Origin: Chitinophaga sp. CF118
Lineage (GTDB): Bacteria > Bacteroidota > Bacteroidia > Chitinophagales > Chitinophagaceae
Reading direction: 5' to 3'
DNA: 64,000 bases
NCBI RefSeq assembly: GCF_900112615.1
Contig: NZ_FOMK01000004.1
Span: forward strand, 372,001 to 436,000
The notes under the pieces are model-generated. The model worked only from the letters and a program-made list of their open reading frames with translations. It was not told the DNA's origin and ran no database searches. Both the position numbers and the translations under genes were made by a program. This document shows positions 51,242 through 62,400 of the stretch, in pieces (position 1 is the stretch's first letter; every line of letters starts with the position of its first letter).

Positions 51242-52249
51242 TTACAGCCTTGGACAAACAAATTCCACTTCCGGCGTTTTAAAGATTTTTCTGCCAATAA
51301 AGGTGAGCGAGATCTCAAAGCTGTTAGATCCTTTTACCATTTTACTCAGCTGTGAAGTATTCACATCATAGCTGGCACCAAGCGTAAAACTTTTGTAGGT
51401 GAAACCTGCATGTGTGGTAATCGCATCTTTGACCCTGTAATTGAGGCCCAACAGAAAATCAGTAGTAGGAGTAATAAACATCTGACCATATGCGCCAAAC
51501 ATTTTTTCTTCTGCATTACCCTGTCGCATGTACAACAGGTTAGGCGTGATGCTGATGACATCTGTTACGGCAATCTTCACACCGGCATGTCCTGTAAAAC
51601 GCATAGGGAAGCGGGCATCGCCGGTAGCACTGAACTGGTCTGTAGGACGTGTAAGATGCGATACCGCAAAGCCACCAAAGATGTTATACTTTTTACCGGG
51701 TTCTGCATCATAATACAATACACCTGCACCTGCATCAAATGATGTAGCAGAAGTTCTGCTGAAACCATCAGCGCTGGGAGTACCAGGATTGTAGCCCGTA
51801 ACGGGATTCCACTGATCACCGAAGGTGAGCTTGGATGCGTCGAACTTACGCTGGATAAATCCAAACTGCAACCCGAATACTATACGGTGTCTTTCATTTT
51901 CACCAAAGCGTACACCTGTATAAGAAGCACTACCATAACCAGTGGTGTAATTATATCCACCATCACCGGCGCTCTGATTCAATACGCTGACACCGAAGTT
52001 GAATTGTTTACTGGTTGTAAAGTCTGCAGCTACTCCATATGTAGCGAAAGGATTACTGATATTTCCCCACTGGTTACGGTAGATAGCGGCCAACCGGTAG
52101 TTGCCGTCAAATGCACCTGTAAGAGCCGGGTTCAGCCAGGAAGGATACACATAGTACTGAGAGAAGTGCGGGTCGGCCTGCGCTTTTGCTGTATTACCTG
52201 TTGTCAGCAAAAGCGGCCAGAGCAGGATGATTGTTATGATAGTTCTCAT
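51242..52249 (-). CDS. Type IX secretion PorP/SprF family protein
   Basis: A 335-residue outer-membrane protein with signal peptide (ending TAKAQA). It has the diagnostic block DPHFSQYYVYPSWLNPALTGAFDGNYRLAAIYRNQW, shown here as HFSQYYVYPSWLNPALTGAF and YRLAAIYRNQWG, then barrel strands (FNFGVSVLNQSAGDGGYNY, VFGLQFGFIQRKF). It is the nearest gene after the IgGFc/PKD surface protein (21-nt gap), the typical position for the dedicated partner of that protein. Confidence 0.92.
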   Translation of the reverse strand: MRTIITIILLWPLLLTTGNTAKAQADPHFSQYYVYPSWLNPALTGAFDGNYRLAAIYRNQWGNISNPFATYGVAADFTTSKQFNFGVSVLNQSAGDGGYNYTTGYGSASYTGVRFGENERHRIVFGLQFGFIQRKFDASKLTFGDQWNPVTGYNPGTPSADGFSRTSATSFDAGAGVLYYDAEPGKKYNIFGGFAVSHLTRPTDQFSATGDARFPMRFTGHAGVKIAVTDVISITPNLLYMRQGNAEEKMFGAYGQMFITPTTDFLLGLNYRVKDAITTHAGFTYKSFTLGASYDVNTSQLSKMVKGSNSFEISLTFIGRKIFKTPEVEFVCPRL

Positions 52250-52270
52250 TGCGGTAAATATTTACATGGA

Positions 52271-55200
52271 TTATTGTAGTATGGTAATGCTACCTGATAA
52301 TGGAGCAAATCCGTTTTTCAGTTTAATGATGTAGTAATAAGTAGCCAATGGTAATAACTTACCATTAGACCTTCCATCCCAAGGTGTTTCATATCCTAAA
52401 GAGTTGAACACTCTCTGTCCGTAGCGGTTAAATACTTCTACTGTACACCCCGGATAATCTGACAGATTTGGGATCTCCCAGCGATCATTGATCTGATCAC
52501 CATTAGGAGAAAACACATTCGGCACTTTTACCGGTTTGAATACTTTCACTGTGAGCACATCAGTAGCCGTACATTGTCCAAGACCAGTAGCAGTCAGCGT
52601 GTAAACCTGGTCATGCATTGCCAGTAGTTTAGGACTAAGTACAGAGGTAGAAGAAAGCCCATCCGGAGGTGACCACTGGAAAGTAAGTACAGTAGAATCG
52701 TTTGCAGTTGGCTTGAAGAATACTTCTGTTCCCTGTGGTACAATAAAGGAAGGTCCTGCATCTATCACTGGTTGTAAATACACCACTACTTTTCCTGTAA
52801 ACGGAGCAGACACACATCCTGCACCATTGATCACCGTGAGCTGTACATTATACTCACCGGGCATATTGTACCTTTTCACGGGGTTAGGATCAGTTGCAGT
52901 GCTACCATCGCCAAAATACCAGCTCCAAGTTTTGATATTGTTACCGGCATCTGTACTCTGATCTGTAAAATTATTATCAGCTCCCTCACACAAAGTATCC
53001 GGTGCTACGGTAAAACCTGCTACAGGTTGATTGAAAAAGGCATCCAATGTTTGTGACTTACTGCTGGTGCAACCATAGAGGGAGGTTGTTTCCAGCGTCA
53101 CGGTGAAAGGACCTTTGGTCTTATAGTAATGAACAGGAGACCCATCTGCGCTGGTAGCAGTATTATCACCAAAGCTCCACTCATAAGCCAAAGTAGACTT
53201 ATCTGCTACAGTGGTACGATTGGTAAAGACAGCTTTCCCTTCCGGCATACATATAGCAGCAGGCATTGCAAAATCTGCCACAGGCAACGGATGTACAGAC
53301 ACTGTCCTGATAGCGGTATCGCTAACACAATTATTGTCGCTAACCGCTACCAGTTTGACAGTGTAGGTATTCCAGATAGTATAGGTTTTATTAAATGGAG
53401 TGTTGTTTGTATGTGTTTCATTGGTACCATCTCCCAGCAGCCATTTCCAGGAAGTGATGTTACCAGTGGGAACGGCTGATTGATCAGTAATCGTAACCTG
53501 TTCTCCCAGGCACACATTATCAGTAGCATTGAAACTCGCTGCTGGTTTAGGATGTACGGTAATAGTACTGGAGATAGAATCAATACATCCTGTGCCGGTT
53601 GTAAATGTATACCATAACGTATGAGTACCAACGCCAGCCACAGCAGGGTTAAAAATACCATTGGCACTTGTACCCCGTCCTTTGTATTTACCGGTACCAG
53701 TAACACCATTGATAACACTGGCCTTTGCAACGGAAATAATACTTTTATCGTTCTCACATACAGCAGACAATGTTGTGTATGCAAGTTGTGGTTTTAGTTT
53801 AAATGTGGCTGTTACAGTTGTATCTTTTGAACAACCTTTATCTGTTGTTACAGTGTATTTGATATTATACGTTCCGAATTTTGTATAAGTATGCAGTGGA
53901 TCTTCCAGTGCAGAAGTATTGGGATTAGCAGGTGTAGCCGAAGCATCTCCAAAGTCCCACGCATAGGTATTCAGCGTCTGCGCATCGGGGACAGTGGTGG
54001 TGCTGTTGAACTGTACAATCCCATTCACATCCAGACAGCTGTTAGGATAAGTAAATCCTAACAGGGGTTTGGCATATACCACCACATCTTTACTTACGGT
54101 ATCGCTGATACATAAGTCACTCACCTTTACAACATGCTTTATTGTATAAGTACCAAAGCCATTGTATTGTGTTGTTTGAGCAGCAGCTGTTGTTGCATTG
54201 ACGATGCTGCCATTATTGAAATTCCAGTGCCATGCATTGATGGGGGCAGTACCACCAAAGGTAGACTGATCTGTTACAGATACACTACTACCTTCGCACA
54301 GTGCATTTACAGAAGTACTGAAGTTAGCAACTGGTGGTGCAAAGATGGTAATAGGGATAATGGTATCTGCTATACACCCTTCTTTGGAAATCACCCTGAG
54401 CTGTATGTTCTGCTGTCCTGTAGCAAACTTTCTGTGCACATCCTGTCCGCTGTCTTTCGCAGCACCAGGGAAGGTCCATTTCCATCTGTTTATATCATAC
54501 CCATTACCACTTGAACTGCCTTTAAAATAAACGGAATCCAGCGCACAACCTGTATGAGTGAAAGTAAAATCTGCTTTTGGTTTTCGTTGTACCGTCACAG
54601 AGATCTTTACAGATTCTGTATGGTCGCATTTTTCAATACTGGGATGCGTATTGATGATAGTAATATCGTAAGTGCCTGTATTGCTGAACTGGTAGGTACC
54701 AGGTAAGGTGTATTTATAATAAGGTACACCGTTTACCATTTCCTGTCCTGTACTTACCGGTGCGTTTACTGTTACATCTGCATTAGGCGTAATAGCTGCA
54801 CCCAGCGGATTGATGACCCACACCATTTTCGTGGGCTGATAAGCCAGCAGTACAGAGAGTTCTACTGGAGTCTGTGTACAGGTGAAAGCATTTTTGGTAG
54901 AAGAAGTATCCTGTTCATTATGAATTACGCCCATTACATTCAGGTTGTTAATGAGTGTACCTGCATTGTAACCATAACTTTCCACACTACCCAGTCCATA
55001 CGTTATTGCGGTGAATCCGGAATCACTCTGTACCAGACACTGTGCTTTGGATGCTATCCATTTTTTGATTCCTACCGTATAACCCGGAAGGTTAGGATGT
55101 GGGTAACTGTATGTAAGTGCTCCTGCACCTAAAACCCCATCAATATTAAGGGATGGAATACCACCTTTGGGAATGATCATAGTGAGATAATTCACAGTGA

Positions 55201-56431
55201 TACTTTCTACAGTATTACGGTAAAAGCCTATTTTTTTAATAGACTGTTCCACAGGGCTGAGGTATATCATTTCGGGGTCTCCGTTTCCACCGGTATTGGG
55301 GCACGCACCTGAAGAAGACATGAACTGTGCTACCAGAATGGGTTTATCTGCCTCTATATAATCGGCTGTATTACTAACAAACCTGTAATAGGAATTTCCT
55401 ATCAATGAAGCTAATGGAATTACTGTACCGTTTCGCTTCACTACAGTTGTCGGATCTTTGACTACTACTTTATAAATGTTGGTCATCAGGCTGGCAGGCG
55501 TATTATCTACTGAAGTAGGTGCCGTTAAATAACGTTTCCCCCATGCCTGGGAAGGGAATACCTGCTGCATATTATTATCACCACTACTACCCTGTCCAGG
55601 TATGCAGCCAATAACAGTGCGACTACTTCCTGAAAAAACCGCTACAGGAAAACAGGTGTCTGCACTGTTAGCAATGGAACGAACAGTTGTACCAGTTAGT
55701 TCCAGACCGGTAGCACCTGTAGTAGCACCTACCACCTGGTACACCTGCCCTTTATTCAGTGTTACCGTAAATGGAACTCCTGCGGGGCGGCCATTACGGG
55801 TTAATACGGAGGGAGTTATTTGAATCTGAGTATTATCATGATCGGCTACTACATACATCCACGAAAAACAGTCACTGGCATAACTCTGCTCACTATTAAG
55901 TGATACATAATAATATCCCCATGTTTCTGTAGGCATGAGCGTAGTAGCACCGGAAGAAGCACTTCCATAAATGTGTGCATATGCTACGATAGGTACATCA
56001 CTCGTGATATGTATTCCTTTTTTTGTGAAGAGGCCTTCTCCACCGGTACCACCAAAAAGAGGAGGTACAGAATATAGTCGTGCATCAAAGGCTCCCGACT
56101 TAGGAATGAGATCTGATGCAATTACTGTATTTGCGGGAATGGTGTAGCTCCTTGTCCAGGTAGTACCGTCCAATGTAACCGTTACCTGTGCGGGTTGTTC
56201 CGCACTCAGATAAAGAATCATTTCCTGACTGTTGGGCTGTCCGGGTTCCATGAACTCATGATGGCCGTAGCTCACCCAGAAATCCTTCCCTTTATTAGAC
56301 AGGTTCTGGGCATATGTTGCAATACCAGTGATGAGTATTAATGCAATCGTTATTGAGAGGGATTTGCTGCTAGTGCCCCCGCCAGATGGCGGAGAGCACA
56401 AGCAAGCAAATATATTTTTAACAGGGATCAT
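52271..56431 (-). CDS. T9SS type B surface protein: IgGFc-binding and PKD domains
   Basis: A 1386-residue secreted protein. An N-terminal signal (LSITIALILITGIATYAQ) is preceded by an odd SPPSGGG segment encoded by a GC-rich hairpin. An IgGFc-binding-type domain (about 45-510: GKDFWVSYGHHEFMEPG, PIVAYAHIYGSASSGATTLMP, VESYGYNAGTL), several PKD/Ig-like domains (about 615-1240: WKWTFPG, WAWDFG-type and WSWYFGDGSTAT cores) and a gliding-motility-type C-terminal signal (about 1300-1386: VPNVFSPNGDQINDRW, VFNRYGQRVFNS, WDGRSNGKLLPLATYYYII) follow. It is probably an adhesin secreted by T9SS and retained with a PorP/SprF partner. It is a paralogue of the C-terminal half of the upstream giant protein. 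Confidence 0.9.
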   Translation of the reverse strand: MIPVKNIFACLCSPPSGGGTSSKSLSITIALILITGIATYAQNLSNKGKDFWVSYGHHEFMEPGQPNSQEMILYLSAEQPAQVTVTLDGTTWTRSYTIPANTVIASDLIPKSGAFDARLYSVPPLFGGTGGEGLFTKKGIHITSDVPIVAYAHIYGSASSGATTLMPTETWGYYYVSLNSEQSYASDCFSWMYVVADHDNTQIQITPSVLTRNGRPAGVPFTVTLNKGQVYQVVGATTGATGLELTGTTVRSIANSADTCFPVAVFSGSSRTVIGCIPGQGSSGDNNMQQVFPSQAWGKRYLTAPTSVDNTPASLMTNIYKVVVKDPTTVVKRNGTVIPLASLIGNSYYRFVSNTADYIEADKPILVAQFMSSSGACPNTGGNGDPEMIYLSPVEQSIKKIGFYRNTVESITVNYLTMIIPKGGIPSLNIDGVLGAGALTYSYPHPNLPGYTVGIKKWIASKAQCLVQSDSGFTAITYGLGSVESYGYNAGTLINNLNVMGVIHNEQDTSSTKNAFTCTQTPVELSVLLAYQPTKMVWVINPLGAAITPNADVTVNAPVSTGQEMVNGVPYYKYTLPGTYQFSNTGTYDITIINTHPSIEKCDHTESVKISVTVQRKPKADFTFTHTGCALDSVYFKGSSSGNGYDINRWKWTFPGAAKDSGQDVHRKFATGQQNIQLRVISKEGCIADTIIPITIFAPPVANFSTSVNALCEGSSVSVTDQSTFGGTAPINAWHWNFNNGSIVNATTAAAQTTQYNGFGTYTIKHVVKVSDLCISDTVSKDVVVYAKPLLGFTYPNSCLDVNGIVQFNSTTTVPDAQTLNTYAWDFGDASATPANPNTSALEDPLHTYTKFGTYNIKYTVTTDKGCSKDTTVTATFKLKPQLAYTTLSAVCENDKSIISVAKASVINGVTGTGKYKGRGTSANGIFNPAVAGVGTHTLWYTFTTGTGCIDSISSTITVHPKPAASFNATDNVCLGEQVTITDQSAVPTGNITSWKWLLGDGTNETHTNNTPFNKTYTIWNTYTVKLVAVSDNNCVSDTAIRTVSVHPLPVADFAMPAAICMPEGKAVFTNRTTVADKSTLAYEWSFGDNTATSADGSPVHYYKTKGPFTVTLETTSLYGCTSSKSQTLDAFFNQPVAGFTVAPDTLCEGADNNFTDQSTDAGNNIKTWSWYFGDGSTATDPNPVKRYNMPGEYNVQLTVINGAGCVSAPFTGKVVVYLQPVIDAGPSFIVPQGTEVFFKPTANDSTVLTFQWSPPDGLSSTSVLSPKLLAMHDQVYTLTATGLGQCTATDVLTVKVFKPVKVPNVFSPNGDQINDRWEIPNLSDYPGCTVEVFNRYGQRVFNSLGYETPWDGRSNGKLLPLATYYYIIKLKNGFAPLSGSITILQ
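56379..56392. repeat. GC-rich REP-like hairpin inside a signal-peptide region
   Basis: CCGCC (56379-56383) and GGCGG (56388-56392) around AGAT lie within the first 18 codons of the IgGFc/PKD surface protein gene, encoding the PPSGG part. It resembles the intergenic palindrome at 8758-8773. Confidence 0.5.
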
Positions 56432-56448
56432 TGTGTGCAGTTTTTAGC

Positions 56449-59400
56449 TTACCGAATCAGGTTAACGGATCCTTTTCTTTCTATCTCAGTACCATCCAGC
56501 AGTTTCAGTTTACATACATAGATGTATACACCAGAGGGTTGTCCTTTGCTCTTAAAGGAGCCATCCCATCCTAATGACTGAGTATTAGATTCGAATACTT
56601 TTTCACCCCACTGGTTGAAGACCATAAAGTGTACTTCTTTGATGATGGCACCATATATCTGCAATACATCATTGAGACCATCACCATTCGGAGAGAAAGC
56701 ATTCGGGATATAGATACCATCGTGAAGGGTTACAGCAGTTACCGGATCAGAGATCTTATCGATACAACCTTTTGCTTTTACAATCAGTGTAACAGATTGT
56801 ACAGGTCTTAACCCGCTAACAATATGTTCTAATCCAAGTGATCCGGAAGAAGGCTCAATCCAGGTAGCGCCATTATCCAGCGACACTTCATAACCTGTTG
56901 CACCAGTGATAGCATCCCATCTGAACCTGATAGCGTTCACACCTATCGAGTCTGCAGTTACTACAGGAGCTACCAGTTGCGGCAGTACGAGTAATACTGC
57001 AGGTGTGCGGCTACTGCCAGGGCAACCGGCTTTTAATGTTTCTACATAATAGATGCCTTTGCTGCTTACTGATGGTACAGTATAGCTGGTTCCTGTACCT
57101 AACAGTACTCCTCCGGTAGCGGCATTATACCAGTTGTATACTACGCCTGCTTCAGGATTCTGTACATTGAAAGTGACATCGGTACCGGAACAAACAGTGA
57201 TGGTATCTTTTACCAGTGTTGCAGCACCAGGATCATTCACAACAACTTCTTTTGCTGTATCACCGATACAACCTTCAGAAGTGATAATGTGCAATTCTTC
57301 CATATAGGTGCCTGCGGCCGGATATTTTTTGGTTACACTTTGTGTAGCGCCAGTAGTACCATCTGCAAAATTCCATTTCCAGACATTGATCGCTGCATTA
57401 TTTTCTGTTACAACAACACCATCCAGCACGGCAACATCACTGATACAACCAGAGTAATCTATGCTGAAGTCTACCACAGGGGCACTGATCACTTTTATTT
57501 CCAGCATCACTTCGGCAGTATTATTACAACTTTCTATATCGGGGTGACCCATCAGCACAGGGATGTAGTACATTCCTGGTGTGGTGAACATATAGTCGCC
57601 GGACAGAGTGAATTTGTAATATTTCTTTCCGTTCGCTTCTAATGAATCCACCGGCACCGGATTAGTCTGGGTCACATCTGCAGCAGGTATCAGGTTACTT
57701 ACCTTGCTTAATTGCCATGTCAGCGTTTTAGGTATTATCGGCAACATCGCAGTAAAGCGGAACGGCGTTTTAGCGCAGGTATATTTACTTGGAGTACCAC
57801 TTGAATCGTAAGTATTATTGAAGCTCGTCTTCATATTCAGATTCCTTACCAGTGTACCCGCATTGTACCCGTAGCTTTCTGCACTACCCAATCCATAAGT
57901 GATAGCTGTAAAGGCAGAATCACTTGTTACAATACATTGGGCTTTAGCGGCTGGCCAACGTTTTACCACTACCGTGTAACCAGGCTTATTCGGGTGATCA
58001 TAACTATAATCGTATGTGTTAACACCATCTATCAATATAGAAGACAATGCAGCTGTAGGCGTAATTAGTGTGAGGTAATTCGTAACGATCACTTCTACAT
58101 TATTACGGTAAAGACCTACAGTATTAACTCCCTGTTCTATCGGGCTGAGATAAAACATTTCAGGATCCCCATAACCATTTGTGTTAGGACAAGTACCGAG
58201 GGAAGAAGCCATAAACTGAGCTACTGTAATAGGTTTATCAGCTTCTATATAATCGGCAATATCACTCTGATATTGATAGTAACGGCCATTTATTAATCCT
58301 CTCAGTCGTACACCATTCAGGAATACTGCTGTTGATGTATCCTTCACCATCACACGGAAAATATTCGTCATCGCCACTGTAGGATCATCATCAGTAGAAG
58401 TTGGCGCGGTGAGATAATGTTGTCCCCATGCCTGTGAAGGGAAGTTCTGCTGAATACTATTATCTCCGTTGCCACCTGCAGATCCATCACAACCAATACC
58501 TGTACGGCTGCTACCGGAGAACACTCCCACAGGATAACATTTGCCTGCAGAATTAGAGATGGAGCGGATCTTACTTCCTGACAGATCATAACCTTCACTA
58601 CCCGTTTTTAAAGCTCCTAATACCTGGTAAATCTCACCCTTGTTCAGTGTAACCGTGAAAGGTACTCCTGCAGGGCGACCACCTAATGTAGGTACTGAAG
58701 GCGTGATCTCTACCACTGTATTATCATTATCTGCCACTACATAGAACCATGCATAAGTATTGGTGCTGTAGTACTGACGGGACATCAATGCATAATATTC
58801 ATAACCGTAAGTACCTACAGGCAATAACATGGTAGCACCGGAAGAAGTACTTCCATAAATATGCGCATACGCTACTATAGGTGCATCACTCTCAATGCTG
58901 ATACCTCTATCTGAAAGACCTTCTACAAGCAAACGGGCATCACTCAATCCTGCTCTTGGGATAAGATCACTCACCAGTACACTTCTCGCTGCTACTGTGT
59001 ATTCTTTCTTCCAGCTGGTACCATTTATTTTTACTGTAACATGTGATAACTGAGTTGCACTCAGGTATAACACCATGCTCTGTGTGTTAGTGGTAGTAAA
59101 GAACTGATGATGTCCATAACCTACCCAGAAACGGGTACCCCTGTTGGAGCTGTCTGGCATAGCCGGTATTACCGGTACATCAGGAATATTACCTTTCAAT
59201 CCTGTAAATCTGTCCAGATATTGTAAAGAGCTATCTGATATAATATTGGCGGTTACATCCACCTTACTGCTATCATTCACCAGCCATACAGAATCTGTAT
59301 CTGTTCTACCCAGGCGGATATTCTTTTCCTTATCCATAGTACCTTGCCATGAATCCACATAGAATTGCTGCAGATCAAATTTGTAGGCACCTGAACCGGT

Positions 59401-62400
59401 TGCATCCACATCAGTATAGAAGTACATGAATTCTCTTCCTGCTGCCAGTTTTGGCGGTTTGATACCGGAATATCTCTTTAAGGTGATACCTGTCGGTACT
59501 GCTGTTGCAGGTGACCATGTAATTTTAGCTACGGTATCTGTACCAAACATAATGCGTTGGGTAGTACCGGCTGCAGGTGCCAATGGTATTGGCTGTAATA
59601 ATGGTGGTTCTACAGCTGGCAGGAATTCATATGCTCCCATATCAGGAACACCTTCTGCCAGTGTAACAGGACGGTATTGATCATTGAAATCACGATCGTT
59701 ACCTGTTACCTGTACACCACGTCCATGAATAGCCCATACATCTGCGTTATTTACATCCGGCTCCAGGTTAGCATTACTTACAAAGGCCGGTTTGTATACG
59801 ATAGAGCTGAGATCAAGATCTGTAGCTGTTCTCCAGTCGGCTAATGTAGCATAGTTAGCAGCCGCAGATGTAGATCTGAAGAGGTTTGTACCAGAAGTAT
59901 AAAATGTATTATAATCACTGTTGAGGTAAAGAGGGTTCGCTGCGAGTAAGGCATATCCTCCACCTGCATGTGAGAAAATGTTATTGCGTATTTTAATATT
60001 GCTGGTGGCAGCAGATGTATTGCTGAAATAACCAGCTACGTTATTGGTAGTAGATGTAGCAGTACTATGTATTGAGTTATTAAAGTAATTAGCATTACTG
60101 TTACCTATACTATACAATGCATAAGAACTGGCAGCCGAAGTGGCTATACTCACTACGTTATTGACAGTTTTATGATTACTGCAACTGGTAATATATAATC
60201 CATACAAGATACCGGTGTTGCCGGTGAGGGCCAGTACTTTATTTGCAACAATTGATCCGGAGATCCCCTGTGTACCATTACTGTTATCAACGTAGATACC
60301 GTATGTACTGGAATTAGAATTACTGATATTCACCTTATTCTGTGAGATACGGTAAGCTGTATCACAATAGCTGGCGTAGATACCATAGTTAGGTGTGCTT
60401 CCTGCCGTGGTGCGGTTAATTGTGTTCCTGGTAATTACTGCATTAGCTGCGTTGAGAACATAAATACCATTTACATAAGCACCATTCACTGTATTGCTAT
60501 CTATCACCAGTCCTGGTGCCAGCATAGTGTTAGATGGACCAGAGAACCAGATACCGCTGGCACCATTGGTAAAGGTGTTACCGATGATAGTGTTCTTTTT
60601 CCCGTTAAAGGCATTGGCGTACACCCCTGCTATGTTTGTACTGTTAGTAGTGGTAGCAGGCATGTTGATCTTATTGTACAACAGGCTGTCGTAAGCTGTT
60701 ACACCTGTCAGTTCAACTACTCTTGCATTAGTAGTACCCGTAGCGGCGATGGTCAGGTTTTTATAAGTAACAAAACTTGCACTATCCAGTTTCAGCACAT
60801 AGTTATTAGCAGCAGTTGGTGCGTATGTCAATGTTACTGAAGCAGGATTCCCATTCTGGCTGCGGAAGGTAACGCGACTGGTATCTGAGGCACCTCCTAT
60901 TTTATGCATGCGCACCTGTTCGGTATATGTACCGGGTACTGCTTCAAAGATCACCTCACCAGCAATACCACACTCCATAGCAGCTACTGCTGCTACAAAT
61001 GAAGTGAAGTTCCTGGAACCTGACCCTGCAGGATCGATAGTATACAGGCCTTTCATCAACGGCGTATTCATGCTTACAGATGTTACAGTAGAATAGGCCG
61101 TATCTGTACCACTGCACACAATGCGGCAGCGGTAGAAGTTGGTCATTCCAAGTTCTGTTTTATATCTGGATACATACATGGTATCAGTGATATTGATCCA
61201 CGGACCATTGGCTGAAATAGCGGCCTGCCATTGATAGGTAAGTCTGCCACCAGGTGTGTTACCTGTGAGATCCAGAACAATTGGCGTACCCACGCAAATG
61301 CCTGTATTAGGAGTTACTACAGCCGTACCTGCATTGAGTGGAGTAGTACAAAGCTGTATATCTATTTCATAAGCACCTATATCCGGTTTAGTTGCACTTC
61401 TCGTTTTATGCAGGATATCTGTAGTAATACCTACCGGCTGACCAATATTATCTATTGAGAAGACTACCGGTGCAAGGTTACCATTCGCCACATCAGCAAA
61501 TACCGGATCTGTGCTTACAGAAGCAGCATCCATAGCGGTAGTTATCTGCCAGTCGGTAAGCGTAATATATCCTGTACCGTTATACCCAATAAAGTTATTA
61601 CTACCACCACCTTTCACATAATAATCATTGTTATCAGCAACTATCTCTGTTGTTGGGTCACTCAGATAGATAGCATGTTTAGCGTTGGTACCAGAAGCAG
61701 TAATAACAACAATATTATTGATAAACTTCAGTTCACTGGTAGCGGATGTTTGATAGAAACCTCTGGTAGTATAGGAAGACGAACCTCCTGTATTATCCAT
61801 CAGGATCGTGTTATGATAATAAGCAGCATTGGCAGATCCTGCGTTGTAAAGTGCAGTCGCAGAGCCCTGTCCTGTAATATTATAGAAGATATTATTGGAG
61901 ATTACATTTGTTGCTCCAGTAGGTGCATTTGTAAAATTAAAGTAGATCCCGTAGAAGGAATTGGTTGTTGACAACATAGCTCCATAAGGATTTGTAATTC
62001 TGTTCTCCGTTATATTTAACAGTCCATTATCGCTGCTAGCATAGATCGCATAGTAACTAAATGATGAACTAGTGCGGGTTGGACGGGTGATCAGGTTGCC
62101 ACTGAGCAATGTGTTATAAGTATTGTTCAGATAGAATCCATAACTGTAAGATTCCTGGATTGCATTACTTATAAAACGGTTACCAATAACCGGGTCAGAG
62201 TTACCGCCCACCAGTGTTACACCATAGTAACCACCAGTAACAGTATTGTTACTGAAAATATTACCTGTACAACGGGTTTTACCTGTTGTAGTCGCATCAT
62301 TATTTACCGCATTAATTACAATACCTGCATAGAGAGACGAAGTAGAAGTATTATTGGTGATGATATTACACTTGCGGATTGTATTACTGTCTGCATAGTT

